Assembly (NCBI GenBank): GCA_964451305.1
Contig: CAYVHV010000047.1
Coordinates: 1-24,027 of the forward strand
Length of the DNA stretch: 24,027 nt
Direction of reading: 5' to 3'
Source: SHLQ01 sp964451305
Lineage (GTDB): Bacteria; Actinomycetota; Acidimicrobiia; Acidimicrobiales; SHLQ01
Positions 14,139 to 21,003 of the stretch are shown piece by piece. Every line of letters begins with the position of its first letter. Position 1 is the first letter of the stretch. A program made the position numbers and the translations under genes. The notes beneath the pieces are model-generated. The model was not told where the DNA came from, did not search any database, and saw only the letters and a list, made by a program, of their open reading frames with translations.

Positions 14139-15220
14139 GTATTGCGTACGACCGTCCAGAGATCTCCTGGTTCGGAGCCCTATGCGACGACGATTATGAG
14201 TTCCTCGGCGTGCCCGAGGATCGCCTCAAGAGTTCGTGGCCGCACTGTTCGAACATCGTGAAGACCGCTGACCGGCTCGGCTTCGACAACGTGCTTCTGC
14301 CTTCGGGCTATGACCTCGGCATGGACACCACAGCGTTCGCCTCCGCGATCGCCATTCACACCGAACAGATCCAGCTCTTGGCAGCGGTTCGCATGGGAGA
14401 GATGTGGCTGCCGCAACTCGCGCGTCAGCTCGCAACGATCGATCAGATGGCAAACGGGCGCCTCACGATCAACATCATCTCGAGCGACATTCCCGGCGCT
14501 CCGCTGGAGAGCGAACCGCGCTATCAGCGCACCCGTGAATGGATGCAGGTCTTGCGTTCGTTGCTCAACGGTGAGTCGGTTGACTTTCAGGGTGAGTTCG
14601 TCACCTTGCGGGTCGACCCGCCTCGGATTCGAACCGTGTCGGGGAAGTGCCCACCGTTCTACTTCGGAGGGTTCAGTCCAGCGGCCAAGGACACCGCGGC
14701 CGAACATGCCGATGTGTTTCTCACGTGGCCTGACACCGTCTCAGGAGTCGCCGACACGATCGAAGACATGACGACCCGAGCTGCGACCTTCGATCGAACG
14801 CTCAAGTACGGATTGCGAGCGCACGTGATCGTGCGAGAGACCGAAGCGGAGTCGCGTGCTGCCGCGACGCGACTCCTTTCGAAACTCGACGCTCAAGAGG
14901 GTGAGAAGATCCGTCAGAAATCGTTGGACACAGCGTCGGCTGGTGTGGCTCGCCAGAACGAGCTTCGCAGCGCGGCCGAAGATGACGGGTTCGTCGAGGA
15001 GAACCTCTGGACCGGTGTTGGGCGCGCCCGTAGCGGTGCTGGTGCCGCCATTGTTGGTGACCCCGATCAGGTGCTGGCGAAGTTGCGGGCCTATCAAGCA
15101 GTTGGGGTAGGTGCGTTCATTCTGAGTGGATACACACATGCTGCCGAGGCCGATCTCTTTGCTGAGCATGTGTTGTCCAAGATGGAGCACGGACCCCTGT
15201 ATGAGGGGTCGAGTACCTGA
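14135..15220 (+). CDS. SsuD-type FMNH2-dependent sulfonate monooxygenase (LLM class), candidate sulfoquinovose monooxygenase
   Basis: The 361-residue protein is a luciferase-like (LLM) TIM-barrel monooxygenase closest in pattern to alkanesulfonate monooxygenase SsuD. Residues known from E. coli SsuD are present at a constant offset of two: Trp198 (FLTW), Arg228 and His230 (YGLRAHVIVRET), Arg299 (GRARSGAGAA), and Tyr333 and His335 (LSGYTH). The SsuD Cys54 region is not conserved. Such enzymes use reduced flavin and O2 to cleave C-S bonds, releasing sulfite and an aldehyde. No flavin reductase is encoded in the window. It overlaps the AKR gene by four bases (ATGA), so an aldehyde product would be handed to the AKR. 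Substrate could be sulfoquinovose or another sulfonated compound. Confidence 0.9.
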   Translation: MSIAYDRPEISWFGALCDDDYEFLGVPEDRLKSSWPHCSNIVKTADRLGFDNVLLPSGYDLGMDTTAFASAIAIHTEQIQLLAAVRMGEMWLPQLARQLATIDQMANGRLTINIISSDIPGAPLESEPRYQRTREWMQVLRSLLNGESVDFQGEFVTLRVDPPRIRTVSGKCPPFYFGGFSPAAKDTAAEHADVFLTWPDTVSGVADTIEDMTTRAATFDRTLKYGLRAHVIVRETEAESRAAATRLLSKLDAQEGEKIRQKSLDTASAGVARQNELRSAAEDDGFVEENLWTGVGRARSGAGAAIVGDPDQVLAKLRAYQAVGVGAFILSGYTHAAEADLFAEHVLSKMEHGPLYEGSST

Positions 15221-15302
15221 GCTGAAGATCGCTGTCACACTGCGCATCTACCGTCTAGGTCAGCGCTTCCCCCGAAGCTGATACAGATCATGGATACACA
15301 CA

Positions 15303-15635
15303 ATGAACGTCGTAGTGATACGCGGGACGTTGTTGGAAGAACCGATCGAGCGGGCGCTCGCGTCGGGGGTCACGGTGACGAACTGGGAGGTTCGGGTTGT
15401 TGAATCCGGGGTGACCCGGGTCGTCCCGGTCCAATGGGAGGATGCGAGCAGACCGGTCCAAGCGATCGGAGCGAACGATGAAGTGATCGTTCTTGGCCTG
15501 GTTCGCCGCCGGTACTTCAAAACCGGAGGGGTCACCGCTGCGCGAACAGAGGTGCTCGGTCGCATTGCGGCTAAACCGACGCAGAAGGTTGCGCTCAAAC
15601 GGTTGCTCGAGTCTGGACGCGCTGCAATTTCGTGA
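15303..15635 (+). CDS. Short single-stranded DNA-binding (SSB-like) OB-fold protein
   Basis: The 110-residue protein resembles a short actinobacterial SSB-like family. It has the N-terminal strand pattern VVVIRGTLLEEPIERALASG, then TNWEVRVVE, then DEVIVLGLVRRRYFKTGG with the basic/aromatic cluster expected in an OB fold. It lacks the long acidic tail of housekeeping SSB, which runs to about 150 residues or more, so it is probably a second, specialised paralogue. The stop codon (15633-15635) lies inside a perfect 24-base palindrome. No convincing ribosome site precedes the ATG; a TACCGT element at about 15250 may be its -10 box. Role in repair, competence or replication cannot be decided. Confidence 0.75.
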   Translation: MNVVVIRGTLLEEPIERALASGVTVTNWEVRVVESGVTRVVPVQWEDASRPVQAIGANDEVIVLGLVRRRYFKTGGVTAARTEVLGRIAAKPTQKVALKRLLESGRAAIS

Positions 15636-15655
15636 TGCCATCGCGATGGCATCAC
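15632..15655 (+). repeat. Perfect 24-base palindrome at the end of the SSB-like gene
   Basis: Half site GTGATGCCATCG is followed directly by its exact reverse complement. It overlaps the stop codon. It could form a hairpin in RNA (terminator-like, but no T-run) or be a protein-binding site. Confidence 0.85.
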
Positions 15656-15923
15656 AAGAAAGCCCATCCTTTTTGGCCCGATCGAGGGCTGGTCACGATC
15701 GGACCAAAAAGGGGTTTCTGCGAACCTGCCAGAATGTGGGTGGCACCCGCAACGACACCAACCACGGCGCAATTCTCAGAACAGAACCTGAAGAGTTCTG
15801 TACTCGTAGTTTCTTGTGAATCGGGCAACTGCGAAAGGTCAATTGCGGACAGCTCTAGGTCATAAGCGGCCTAATCTGCCTTTTTGCTGGGCTTTTCTCT
15901 ATAACCCTGCGCACAGTGGCTAT
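15636..15923. other. Noncoding gap between the SSB-like and BLUF genes
   Basis: The first 85 bases hold the two inverted repeats described separately. The remaining roughly 200 bases are relatively AT-rich, contain no convincing gene, and should hold the BLUF promoter. A weak TATAAC box lies at 15900-15905. Confidence 0.4.
15658..15718 (+). repeat. Imperfect inverted repeat (possible terminator or mobile-element remnant)
   Basis: CTTTTTGGCCCGATC (15669-15683) pairs with GATCGGACCAAAAAG (15697-15711) with one mismatch over a 13-base loop. GAAA and TTTC extend the outer stem. It lies 2 bases after the preceding palindrome in the 288-base gap between genes. Confidence 0.75.
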
Positions 15924-16388
15924 ATGACGGAAAAGGGTGTGGGGGACGAGCGGCCCGACGGCGAGGTCTTTTCGGTGCTCTACGCGAGCGAAGCGTACGT
16001 TCCGTTTAGCGAACCGTCATTGCAACAACTCGCGGTCCAGTCCGCTGCGACAAACGTATTGCTCGGCGTGACCGGTTATCTGCTCTACCGAAATACCCGG
16101 TTTACGCAGTACATCGAGGGACCAGAGCATGAAGTGTTGGGACTTCTTGGACGAATCCGGGACGACAAACGGCACCGTGTGTTGACCGTGGCGAGGCTTG
16201 GAATGGATGAGCGTCGGTTCCCGGGGTGGTCGATGCGTCGACTCGATCCGCTCTGGCATCCCATTGGCGGTCCTCTCGACACTGTGGACGAATTACTCAC
16301 GTTGAGCGCTGAAACTAACGATGATGGAGATATTGCTCGGGACTCCCTCGTCGGACTTGTGGCACAAATCGGACGACTTGAGTCATAA
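15924..16388 (+). CDS. BLUF-domain blue-light sensor protein
   Basis: The 154-residue protein is a short, stand-alone BLUF photoreceptor that binds FAD. The photochemical residues are Tyr20 (VLYASE), Asn44 (ATNVLLGVTG) and Gln62 (TRFTQYIEGPE), with the same spacing as Tyr21, Asn45 and Gln63 of AppA. Trp102 and Met104 (FPGWSM) match the AppA Trp104/Met106 region. There is no attached output domain; about 40 residues follow the BLUF core as a cap, so signalling must go through a partner. ATG at 15924 is preferred because upstream in-frame residues look noncoding and MTEKGVGDERPDG begins a normal short N-terminus. Its stop overlaps the AraC start by one base (TAATG), making the AraC protein the obvious candidate partner. 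Confidence 0.92.
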   Translation: MTEKGVGDERPDGEVFSVLYASEAYVPFSEPSLQQLAVQSAATNVLLGVTGYLLYRNTRFTQYIEGPEHEVLGLLGRIRDDKRHRVLTVARLGMDERRFPGWSMRRLDPLWHPIGGPLDTVDELLTLSAETNDDGDIARDSLVGLVAQIGRLES

Positions 16389-17278
16389 TGGACAGGAGAA
16401 AGAGTGACGTGACTGAAAAGACCTTTCCTGAAGTAATTGGTATTGATCTCATCGCCGGTGATGCCGCGCCATCGACAGCGATCAGCGTGGAGCGTCTGAG
16501 CACACTTCGTACCCATGGTCTCGTGCAAGAGAACGCTACCGTTCGGGCAACTCGCCACGTCATCATCGTTCCCGAGAGCGGGGTTGGTCGACACGTTGTT
16601 GAGATGAAGACCTACACCATCGAGCCCGGCTCGGTTTTGCACATCGAAGCGGGCCAGTCTCACCGATGGCTTCCCGAAGAGGCGTTCGACGGTTGGGCTA
16701 TCGGCATCGACCAACACTTGTGCGCTCCGGGTCTGTTCGACATTCCCGCACCGCACCCTCTTGTGTTACTCGGTACATCGATTGATGTGGCCCATGCGCT
16801 CATTACTTCCTTGACGGCTCCTGAGGTTCTTCCCGAAGGTGCCCAACGTCGACTTCGCTTGAGCATGGCGTCTGTCCTCCTCGAGTTGTTGGCCGCCGCC
16901 AGCGGTCGTGCGGGTCTGAACACCGAAACCGTTGCAGAACACAAGATCGTTGGTGACTTCCGTCGAGAGCTTGAGTTCCATTACCTGAGCACTCGATCGG
17001 TTGTCGACTATGCCGCCATGGTTGGCTGTTCGACGAAGACACTCACTCGGGCGACGAACGCTGTGCTCGGACAGACGCCAAAAGAAGTTATCGATCGACG
17101 TGTGGCGTTCGCAGCGTGTCGGCTCCTCGCAAATACCGATATTTCCGTGAGTTGGATTGCGCACAAACTCGGTTTCACCGAACAGAGCAACTTCTCGAAG
17201 TTCTTCAACCGCAAGGTTGAGATGACTCCAGCGGCCTACCGGGCCTCGTGCGCAGCCGACCGAGGCAAGCTCACCTAG
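16388..17278 (+). CDS. AraC-family transcriptional regulator
   Basis: The 296-residue protein has a cupin-like N-terminal half with RHVVEMKTYTIEPGSVLHIE-type strands and a C-terminal AraC DNA-binding domain with two helix-turn-helices: DYAAMVGCSTKTLTRATNAV, then VSWIAHKLGFTEQSNFSKFF, ending in the signature TPAAYR. The length is normal for the family. The start overlaps the BLUF stop by one base, so the two are expressed together. It may respond to a small ligand in its cupin pocket or be modulated by the BLUF protein; neither is shown by sequence. Its 3' end overlaps the convergent alpha-hydroxy-acid oxidase by eight bases. Confidence 0.9.
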   Translation: MDRRKSDVTEKTFPEVIGIDLIAGDAAPSTAISVERLSTLRTHGLVQENATVRATRHVIIVPESGVGRHVVEMKTYTIEPGSVLHIEAGQSHRWLPEEAFDGWAIGIDQHLCAPGLFDIPAPHPLVLLGTSIDVAHALITSLTAPEVLPEGAQRRLRLSMASVLLELLAAASGRAGLNTETVAEHKIVGDFRRELEFHYLSTRSVVDYAAMVGCSTKTLTRATNAVLGQTPKEVIDRRVAFAACRLLANTDISVSWIAHKLGFTEQSNFSKFFNRKVEMTPAAYRASCAADRGKLT

Positions 17279-18419
17279 GAGCGAGCCGGCTGGGTAGCTC
17301 CGCCATCTCTTCGAGTCCGACCTGGTGAAGCACGTTCGTTAATCCGTCGCGCAAGATCTCAAACGCGTGGGCGGCCCCGCGGTCGCCCAGGGCTCCTAGC
17401 CCGAACATGAATGCTCGCCCAGCGAAGCAGAAGTCAGCGCCGAGAGCGAGTGCTCGGGCAATATCGATGCCGTCTCGAATACCCGAATCAAAGATCACCG
17501 GTACGGCTCCGTCGAGCTCGTCGACGATGGGGGCGAGAGCATCGATCGCCCCGACCGCCCCGTCGAGTTGGCGGCCTCCATGATTCGAGACCCATACCGA
17601 GTCGGCGCCGACATCTACGCAGCGTCGGGCGTCGGTGGGGTCGAGAATCCCTTTCACGACCAATGGGCCCGACCATTCTTCGCGAAGCTCGGCCAGGTAC
17701 TCCCAGGAGAGAGTCCCTCCCAGATTTGCGCCAACAAAACCGGCCAGGCTCGACATCGTGGCGCTGTCGACGTATTCCTCGAGGGTCTTGAAGCTGGGTT
17801 GGCCGTGTTCGCGCAACGCCTGTACCCAAGCCGGGCACGTCGCCGCAGCAGCGACCAGCCGTGGAGTAATGACGGGAGGAACTCGCAGCTGTGCTTTGCG
17901 TTGACGTTCTCGCCGGCTTGCGGTTGGAACATCGGCGGTGACCACGAGCGTCGTGAACCCTGAGTCACGGGCTCGCTGAAGCAGACTCTGGCGTATGTCT
18001 CGGTCGCGAGGGGGATACAGCTGAAACCATCCCATGCCAGCTGCTGCTGGACCAGCGGTCTCTGGGGCTGCGGTCGCAACGGTGCTGAGCACGTAGGGAA
18101 TGCGATGTTCAGCGGCTGTTTGCGCGAGAGCTTCGTCGGCGCCGGGCCAGATGAGACCGGTCATCCCGACAGGAGCGATTCCGATCGGTGCGCTGTAGGG
18201 AACGCCAAAGAGCTCGGTGGCTATCTGCGGGCTCAGGGCACCTTTGAGGAACTGTGGGCGAAACTTCACCCGTTCTAAGGCTGCGATGTTCTCATCGCGT
18301 GCCACGTCGCTCCCGGTTCCCGATTCGAGGTACGTCCATGCAAAGGACGGGATGCGTCGACGAGCTCTCGTTTCGAGGTCGGAGATTGCGGGAAACCGGT
18401 CCATCAACTCTGCTGCCAT
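17271..18419 (-). CDS. FMN-dependent alpha-hydroxy-acid oxidase/dehydrogenase
   Basis: The 382-residue protein is an FMN TIM-barrel enzyme of the glycolate oxidase/L-lactate dehydrogenase (LldD) family. Residues expected from spinach glycolate oxidase are present: Tyr30, Tyr135 (FQLYPPRDR), Arg170 region (TADVPTASRR), Lys256 (VVKGIL), and His280 and Arg283 (SNHGGRQLDG). FMN phosphate binding is in DSGIRDGIDI and FAGRAFMFG. No membrane segment is visible, so a soluble oxidase or monooxygenase is more likely than a membrane-bound LldD. GGGAG lies nine bases before the ATG. It may be a target of the convergent AraC/BLUF pair, but no shared control site is seen. Glycolate, lactate or mandelate are all possible substrates. 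Confidence 0.9.
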   Translation of the reverse strand: MAAELMDRFPAISDLETRARRRIPSFAWTYLESGTGSDVARDENIAALERVKFRPQFLKGALSPQIATELFGVPYSAPIGIAPVGMTGLIWPGADEALAQTAAEHRIPYVLSTVATAAPETAGPAAAGMGWFQLYPPRDRDIRQSLLQRARDSGFTTLVVTADVPTASRRERQRKAQLRVPPVITPRLVAAAATCPAWVQALREHGQPSFKTLEEYVDSATMSSLAGFVGANLGGTLSWEYLAELREEWSGPLVVKGILDPTDARRCVDVGADSVWVSNHGGRQLDGAVGAIDALAPIVDELDGAVPVIFDSGIRDGIDIARALALGADFCFAGRAFMFGLGALGDRGAAHAFEILRDGLTNVLHQVGLEEMAELPSRLAPR

Positions 18420-18492
18420 GTCTTAGTCTCCCACGGCTCACTACCGACCGGCGAAGCACCAACGCGCAACAATCCAGCCGGCGCTTCCGAGG

Positions 18493-18498
18493 TAGGGT
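18493..18498 (+). promoter_or_regulatory. -10 box of the EEP-like gene (leaderless)
   Basis: TAGGGT is followed by exactly six bases and then GTG at 18505, the leaderless spacing seen at three other genes in the window. Confidence 0.5.
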
Positions 18499-18504
18499 CA
18501 TTTG

Positions 18505-19329
18505 GTGGCTATCGGATCCGATATCGACGACAAGTCAGCGGGCCAGTACCGGATTGCTGTGTGGACCGTCGGCGCTGGTATCGACAAGCGCTATTCCGAG
18601 ATCGTCGATCTTGGAGCAGATGTGGCCGTGACCGCTCGGTCGGGCAACGAGGTCCGGCTGCTGAAGGCGGGCCGCCAGAGCCATACTGCGATGGCTTGGG
18701 TCGGTCGACACCCACAGCGGGGCCTCGGTGTGATGTCGTTCGATTCAACCTTCGTCAAGCTGGAGGGCAGCAAGTGGGACCAGCGGTTGGAGTGGATTGC
18801 TCCGATGGCGGTGAGCGGCCCAGTTCCGCACAACGTCATGGCCGTCTGGGCGCTGAACGAGGGGGCGCAGGTGACGTTCAAAACAAATCCACCGTCTTCC
18901 CAACCGATTCAGATGCTCCGGCTCTACCAGAAGCTGCTCGAGACCCCGGTCCTCATCGCTGGCGACTTCAACAACAATCCGGTGTTTCATCGCAATGACC
19001 CGAACTGGGACATGCTCGAACTGATCGCTCGACTCGAGGCGCTCGGATTCGTGAGCGCATATCACTCGTTCAGCAGTCTTGATCATGGCGACCCGAGAGA
19101 GCAGCCAACCCGCTTCAAACCAGAGATGGGGGGACTCACCGTGAGCCACCACACCGACTATTGCTTCATCCCCGCAGACTGGATGCCGGCGCTACGACGA
19201 GTTCAGGTTGGGTCGGCCGAAGTGTGGGTCCGGAACGCACGAGCAGAAGAACATGTTCCAGTCGTCGTCGATTTTGATCAGCACGTCCTCGCAGACATTA
19301 TCCACGCCCAGAAGAAGGCGCGGAGATAG
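18505..19329 (+). CDS. Degenerate endonuclease/exonuclease/phosphatase (EEP)-fold protein
   Basis: The 274-residue protein belongs by pattern to a family of bacterial EEP-fold proteins. The C-terminal half keeps VLIAGDFNNNPVF (metal/Asn motif), HTDYCFIP and EHVPVVVDF (final His). The N-terminal half has the family frame YRIAVW, GADVAV and GRHPQRGLGV. However, the usual Asn after Trp (WN) is Thr (WTVG), and the metal-binding Glu of the PE/QE motif is missing (VTARSG). The final SDH motif is EEH. These losses suggest a binding or pseudo-enzyme role, or altered chemistry. GTG at 18505 is preferred over TTG at 18502 because of the leaderless -10 spacing. It is divergent from the alpha-hydroxy-acid oxidase. 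Confidence 0.75.
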   Translation: MAIGSDIDDKSAGQYRIAVWTVGAGIDKRYSEIVDLGADVAVTARSGNEVRLLKAGRQSHTAMAWVGRHPQRGLGVMSFDSTFVKLEGSKWDQRLEWIAPMAVSGPVPHNVMAVWALNEGAQVTFKTNPPSSQPIQMLRLYQKLLETPVLIAGDFNNNPVFHRNDPNWDMLELIARLEALGFVSAYHSFSSLDHGDPREQPTRFKPEMGGLTVSHHTDYCFIPADWMPALRRVQVGSAEVWVRNARAEEHVPVVVDFDQHVLADIIHAQKKARR

Positions 19330-19383
19330 CTGCATCGTTGCGGTCCCGCGAGGGGTCGTCACAGGCCCTGAATCGACTTGTGG

Positions 19384-20376
19384 TCAAGAGCGCAGTCGAC
19401 GTGCTGCTGCCAGGCCGGAATTGAACGCACCTTCTACCTTCGGGCCGCCGAAGGCATCGCCCGCCAAGACGAGTTGGCCAGGAGTTGATGCGGCGACGAG
19501 GAATTGCTCGGGATATGGGTTTCGCGGTCCGGCGTACAGCCATTTCTTTAGTTGGGCTTCGACGACGGTCGCCGTCCCGAGCCATGGTTCGGCTTCCGCC
19601 AAGAGATCAGCAAGGACGAGGTCGGGGTCGTCTTCCCAACGGTCGGTCGAGAGTTCGCCGTTGGCATGGAAGGTGACCGCGGGTTCCTGGCTAATGCCCT
19701 TCTGCTGGTTGTCCGCAATGAAGGTGAACGTGTCGTGTTCGGTCTGTTGGACTCCGCCTGGGGCTGGAATTGCCGGCGCAGAGTCGAGCGTTGCGAGGAC
19801 AGCGATCGTTGGTTTGTAGGTGATTGCATCGAGTGCTGCTCGTATATCGGCCGCGAGTTCGATGTCACCGCCGTCGAGCAGGTCGAGCGTCTGGGGGACG
19901 GGTGAAGTGACGATGAGGTCGGTTGCGCGAAGCGAGTTGCCGGAGTCGATCGGAAGGACCCATTCGTTCTCGCTCGCTGAAATATGTGAGACCCGTTCGC
20001 CAAGGCTGATCGTGACCCCAGCGGAGCGAAGATCTTCGGCCATCCACTTGGCGAGCGCGGTCATACCGTCGGGGCAGAAGTAGCGCGGGTACCCATCGTC
20101 GGAGTCGAAACCGTGACACCACACGTCGACGATTCCAGCTGCCATCGCAGCATCGACGGTGTTTCGGAACTCGTTGCCGCGAACGGTGAAGAACTGCGCT
20201 CCATGATCCAAGCGGGCGCCGCCAATTCGACGAGTCGCAAGTCGGCCACCGACGCCGCGGCCCTTGTCAACGATGTGCACATCGCGTCCGGAGGATCGAA
20301 GCTCGCGTGCGGCAACGAGTCCGGAAAGGCCCGCACCGATGATGACGACTGGAGTTGTTGCCTCATCGCTACCCAT
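19384..20376 (-). CDS. Renalase-like FAD-dependent oxidoreductase
   Basis: The 330-residue protein is an FAD-binding amine-oxidase-type enzyme resembling bacterial renalases. The N-terminal dinucleotide motif GAGLSGLVAARELRSSG is followed by DKGRGVGGRLATRR and LDHGAQFFTVRG, a hallmark of this group. The C-terminal LVLAGDAFGGPKVEGAFNSG binds the flavin. Bacterial renalases oxidise aberrant dihydro-NAD(P) isomers, but that activity is not provable here. The ATG at 20376 overlaps the phosphatase stop (TGATG), with GAGGG five bases upstream; GTG at 20379 is an alternative. The open frame continues upstream into the phosphatase, but that part is a shadow. It forms a two-gene operon with the phosphatase. 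Confidence 0.85.
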   Translation of the reverse strand: MGSDEATTPVVIIGAGLSGLVAARELRSSGRDVHIVDKGRGVGGRLATRRIGGARLDHGAQFFTVRGNEFRNTVDAAMAAGIVDVWCHGFDSDDGYPRYFCPDGMTALAKWMAEDLRSAGVTISLGERVSHISASENEWVLPIDSGNSLRATDLIVTSPVPQTLDLLDGGDIELAADIRAALDAITYKPTIAVLATLDSAPAIPAPGGVQQTEHDTFTFIADNQQKGISQEPAVTFHANGELSTDRWEDDPDLVLADLLAEAEPWLGTATVVEAQLKKWLYAGPRNPYPEQFLVAASTPGQLVLAGDAFGGPKVEGAFNSGLAAARRLRS

Positions 20377-20948
20377 CACAGCCCTCGAATCCAATGGCAT
20401 TCGTTGAACGACGACATCGACCGACGGCCGCTGCGTGATGCGCTGATCCTCGTCACCGAGGTGTACTTCGCGTCGTAGTACGTCTCGATGGGTGTTCCGA
20501 GCACGTCGTTCAAGACGATCGAGATGACGCCGCCGTGACATACCGCTGCGACGGTTTCGCCTGGGTGGGAATCGATGATCTCATCCAAAGCTGTCCGAAC
20601 TCGGGTAACGAATTCTTCGGAGGTTGCGTCGGCGATGAGTCGGGCTAGGTCTTCGTCGGTAAGCGGTCCCATCTCCTCACCCGGAATATATGAAGAGTGG
20701 CCGAGATCGAATTCGGCGATGCCGGGAACGATCGTGGCTTCGAGTCCTGTAACCGCAGTCAGCGGCTTGGCGGTGTCGATCGCGCGCTGCTGAGGGCTGA
20801 CATAGATCGCCGAGATATCTTCGTCCGCTAAATACTCAGCCATCCCGCTGGCTTGCCGATGACCGCGCTCGGTGAGGGCCGGGTTGGCCCCGTCGGGGTC
20901 GTGGTCAACGCGTTCGGGCCGGCCGTGTCGTATGAGAAGGAGCTGCAC
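20376..20948 (-). CDS. Histidine phosphatase (phosphoglycerate-mutase-like) family protein
   Basis: The 190-residue protein has the RHG motif at its start (LLIRHGRPERVDHDPDG, phosphoacceptor His) and a second catalytic block, VAAVCHGGVISIVL. YVSPQQRAIDTAKPL supplies the usual arginine pocket. The length fits single-domain broad-specificity phosphatases rather than glycolytic mutases. The GTG start follows a TACCCT box (20955-20960, minus strand) by exactly six bases, implying a leaderless transcript. It is divergent from alr and coupled to the renalase-like gene. The substrate is unknown. Confidence 0.9.
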   Translation of the reverse strand: MQLLLIRHGRPERVDHDPDGANPALTERGHRQASGMAEYLADEDISAIYVSPQQRAIDTAKPLTAVTGLEATIVPGIAEFDLGHSSYIPGEEMGPLTDEDLARLIADATSEEFVTRVRTALDEIIDSHPGETVAAVCHGGVISIVLNDVLGTPIETYYDAKYTSVTRISASRSGRRSMSSFNECHWIRGL

Positions 20949-20954
20949 GACCCG

Positions 20955-20960
20955 AGGGTA
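20955..20960 (-). promoter_or_regulatory. -10 box of the phosphatase gene (leaderless)
   Basis: TACCCT on the minus strand lies exactly six bases before the GTG start at 20948. The 55-base divergent spacer also holds a TAGCCT box ten bases before the alr ATG. Confidence 0.5.
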
Positions 20961-21003
20961 TCGGCGCTATGAGGGCGAGCTTCGCTCTAGCCTTGAGTTC
21001 CAC

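Noticed and set aside
15221..15302. Possible flavin reductase gene (SmoA equivalent) after the monooxygenase
   Set aside because: The space is only 82 bases and the next gene is an SSB-like protein, so any reductase must be encoded elsewhere.
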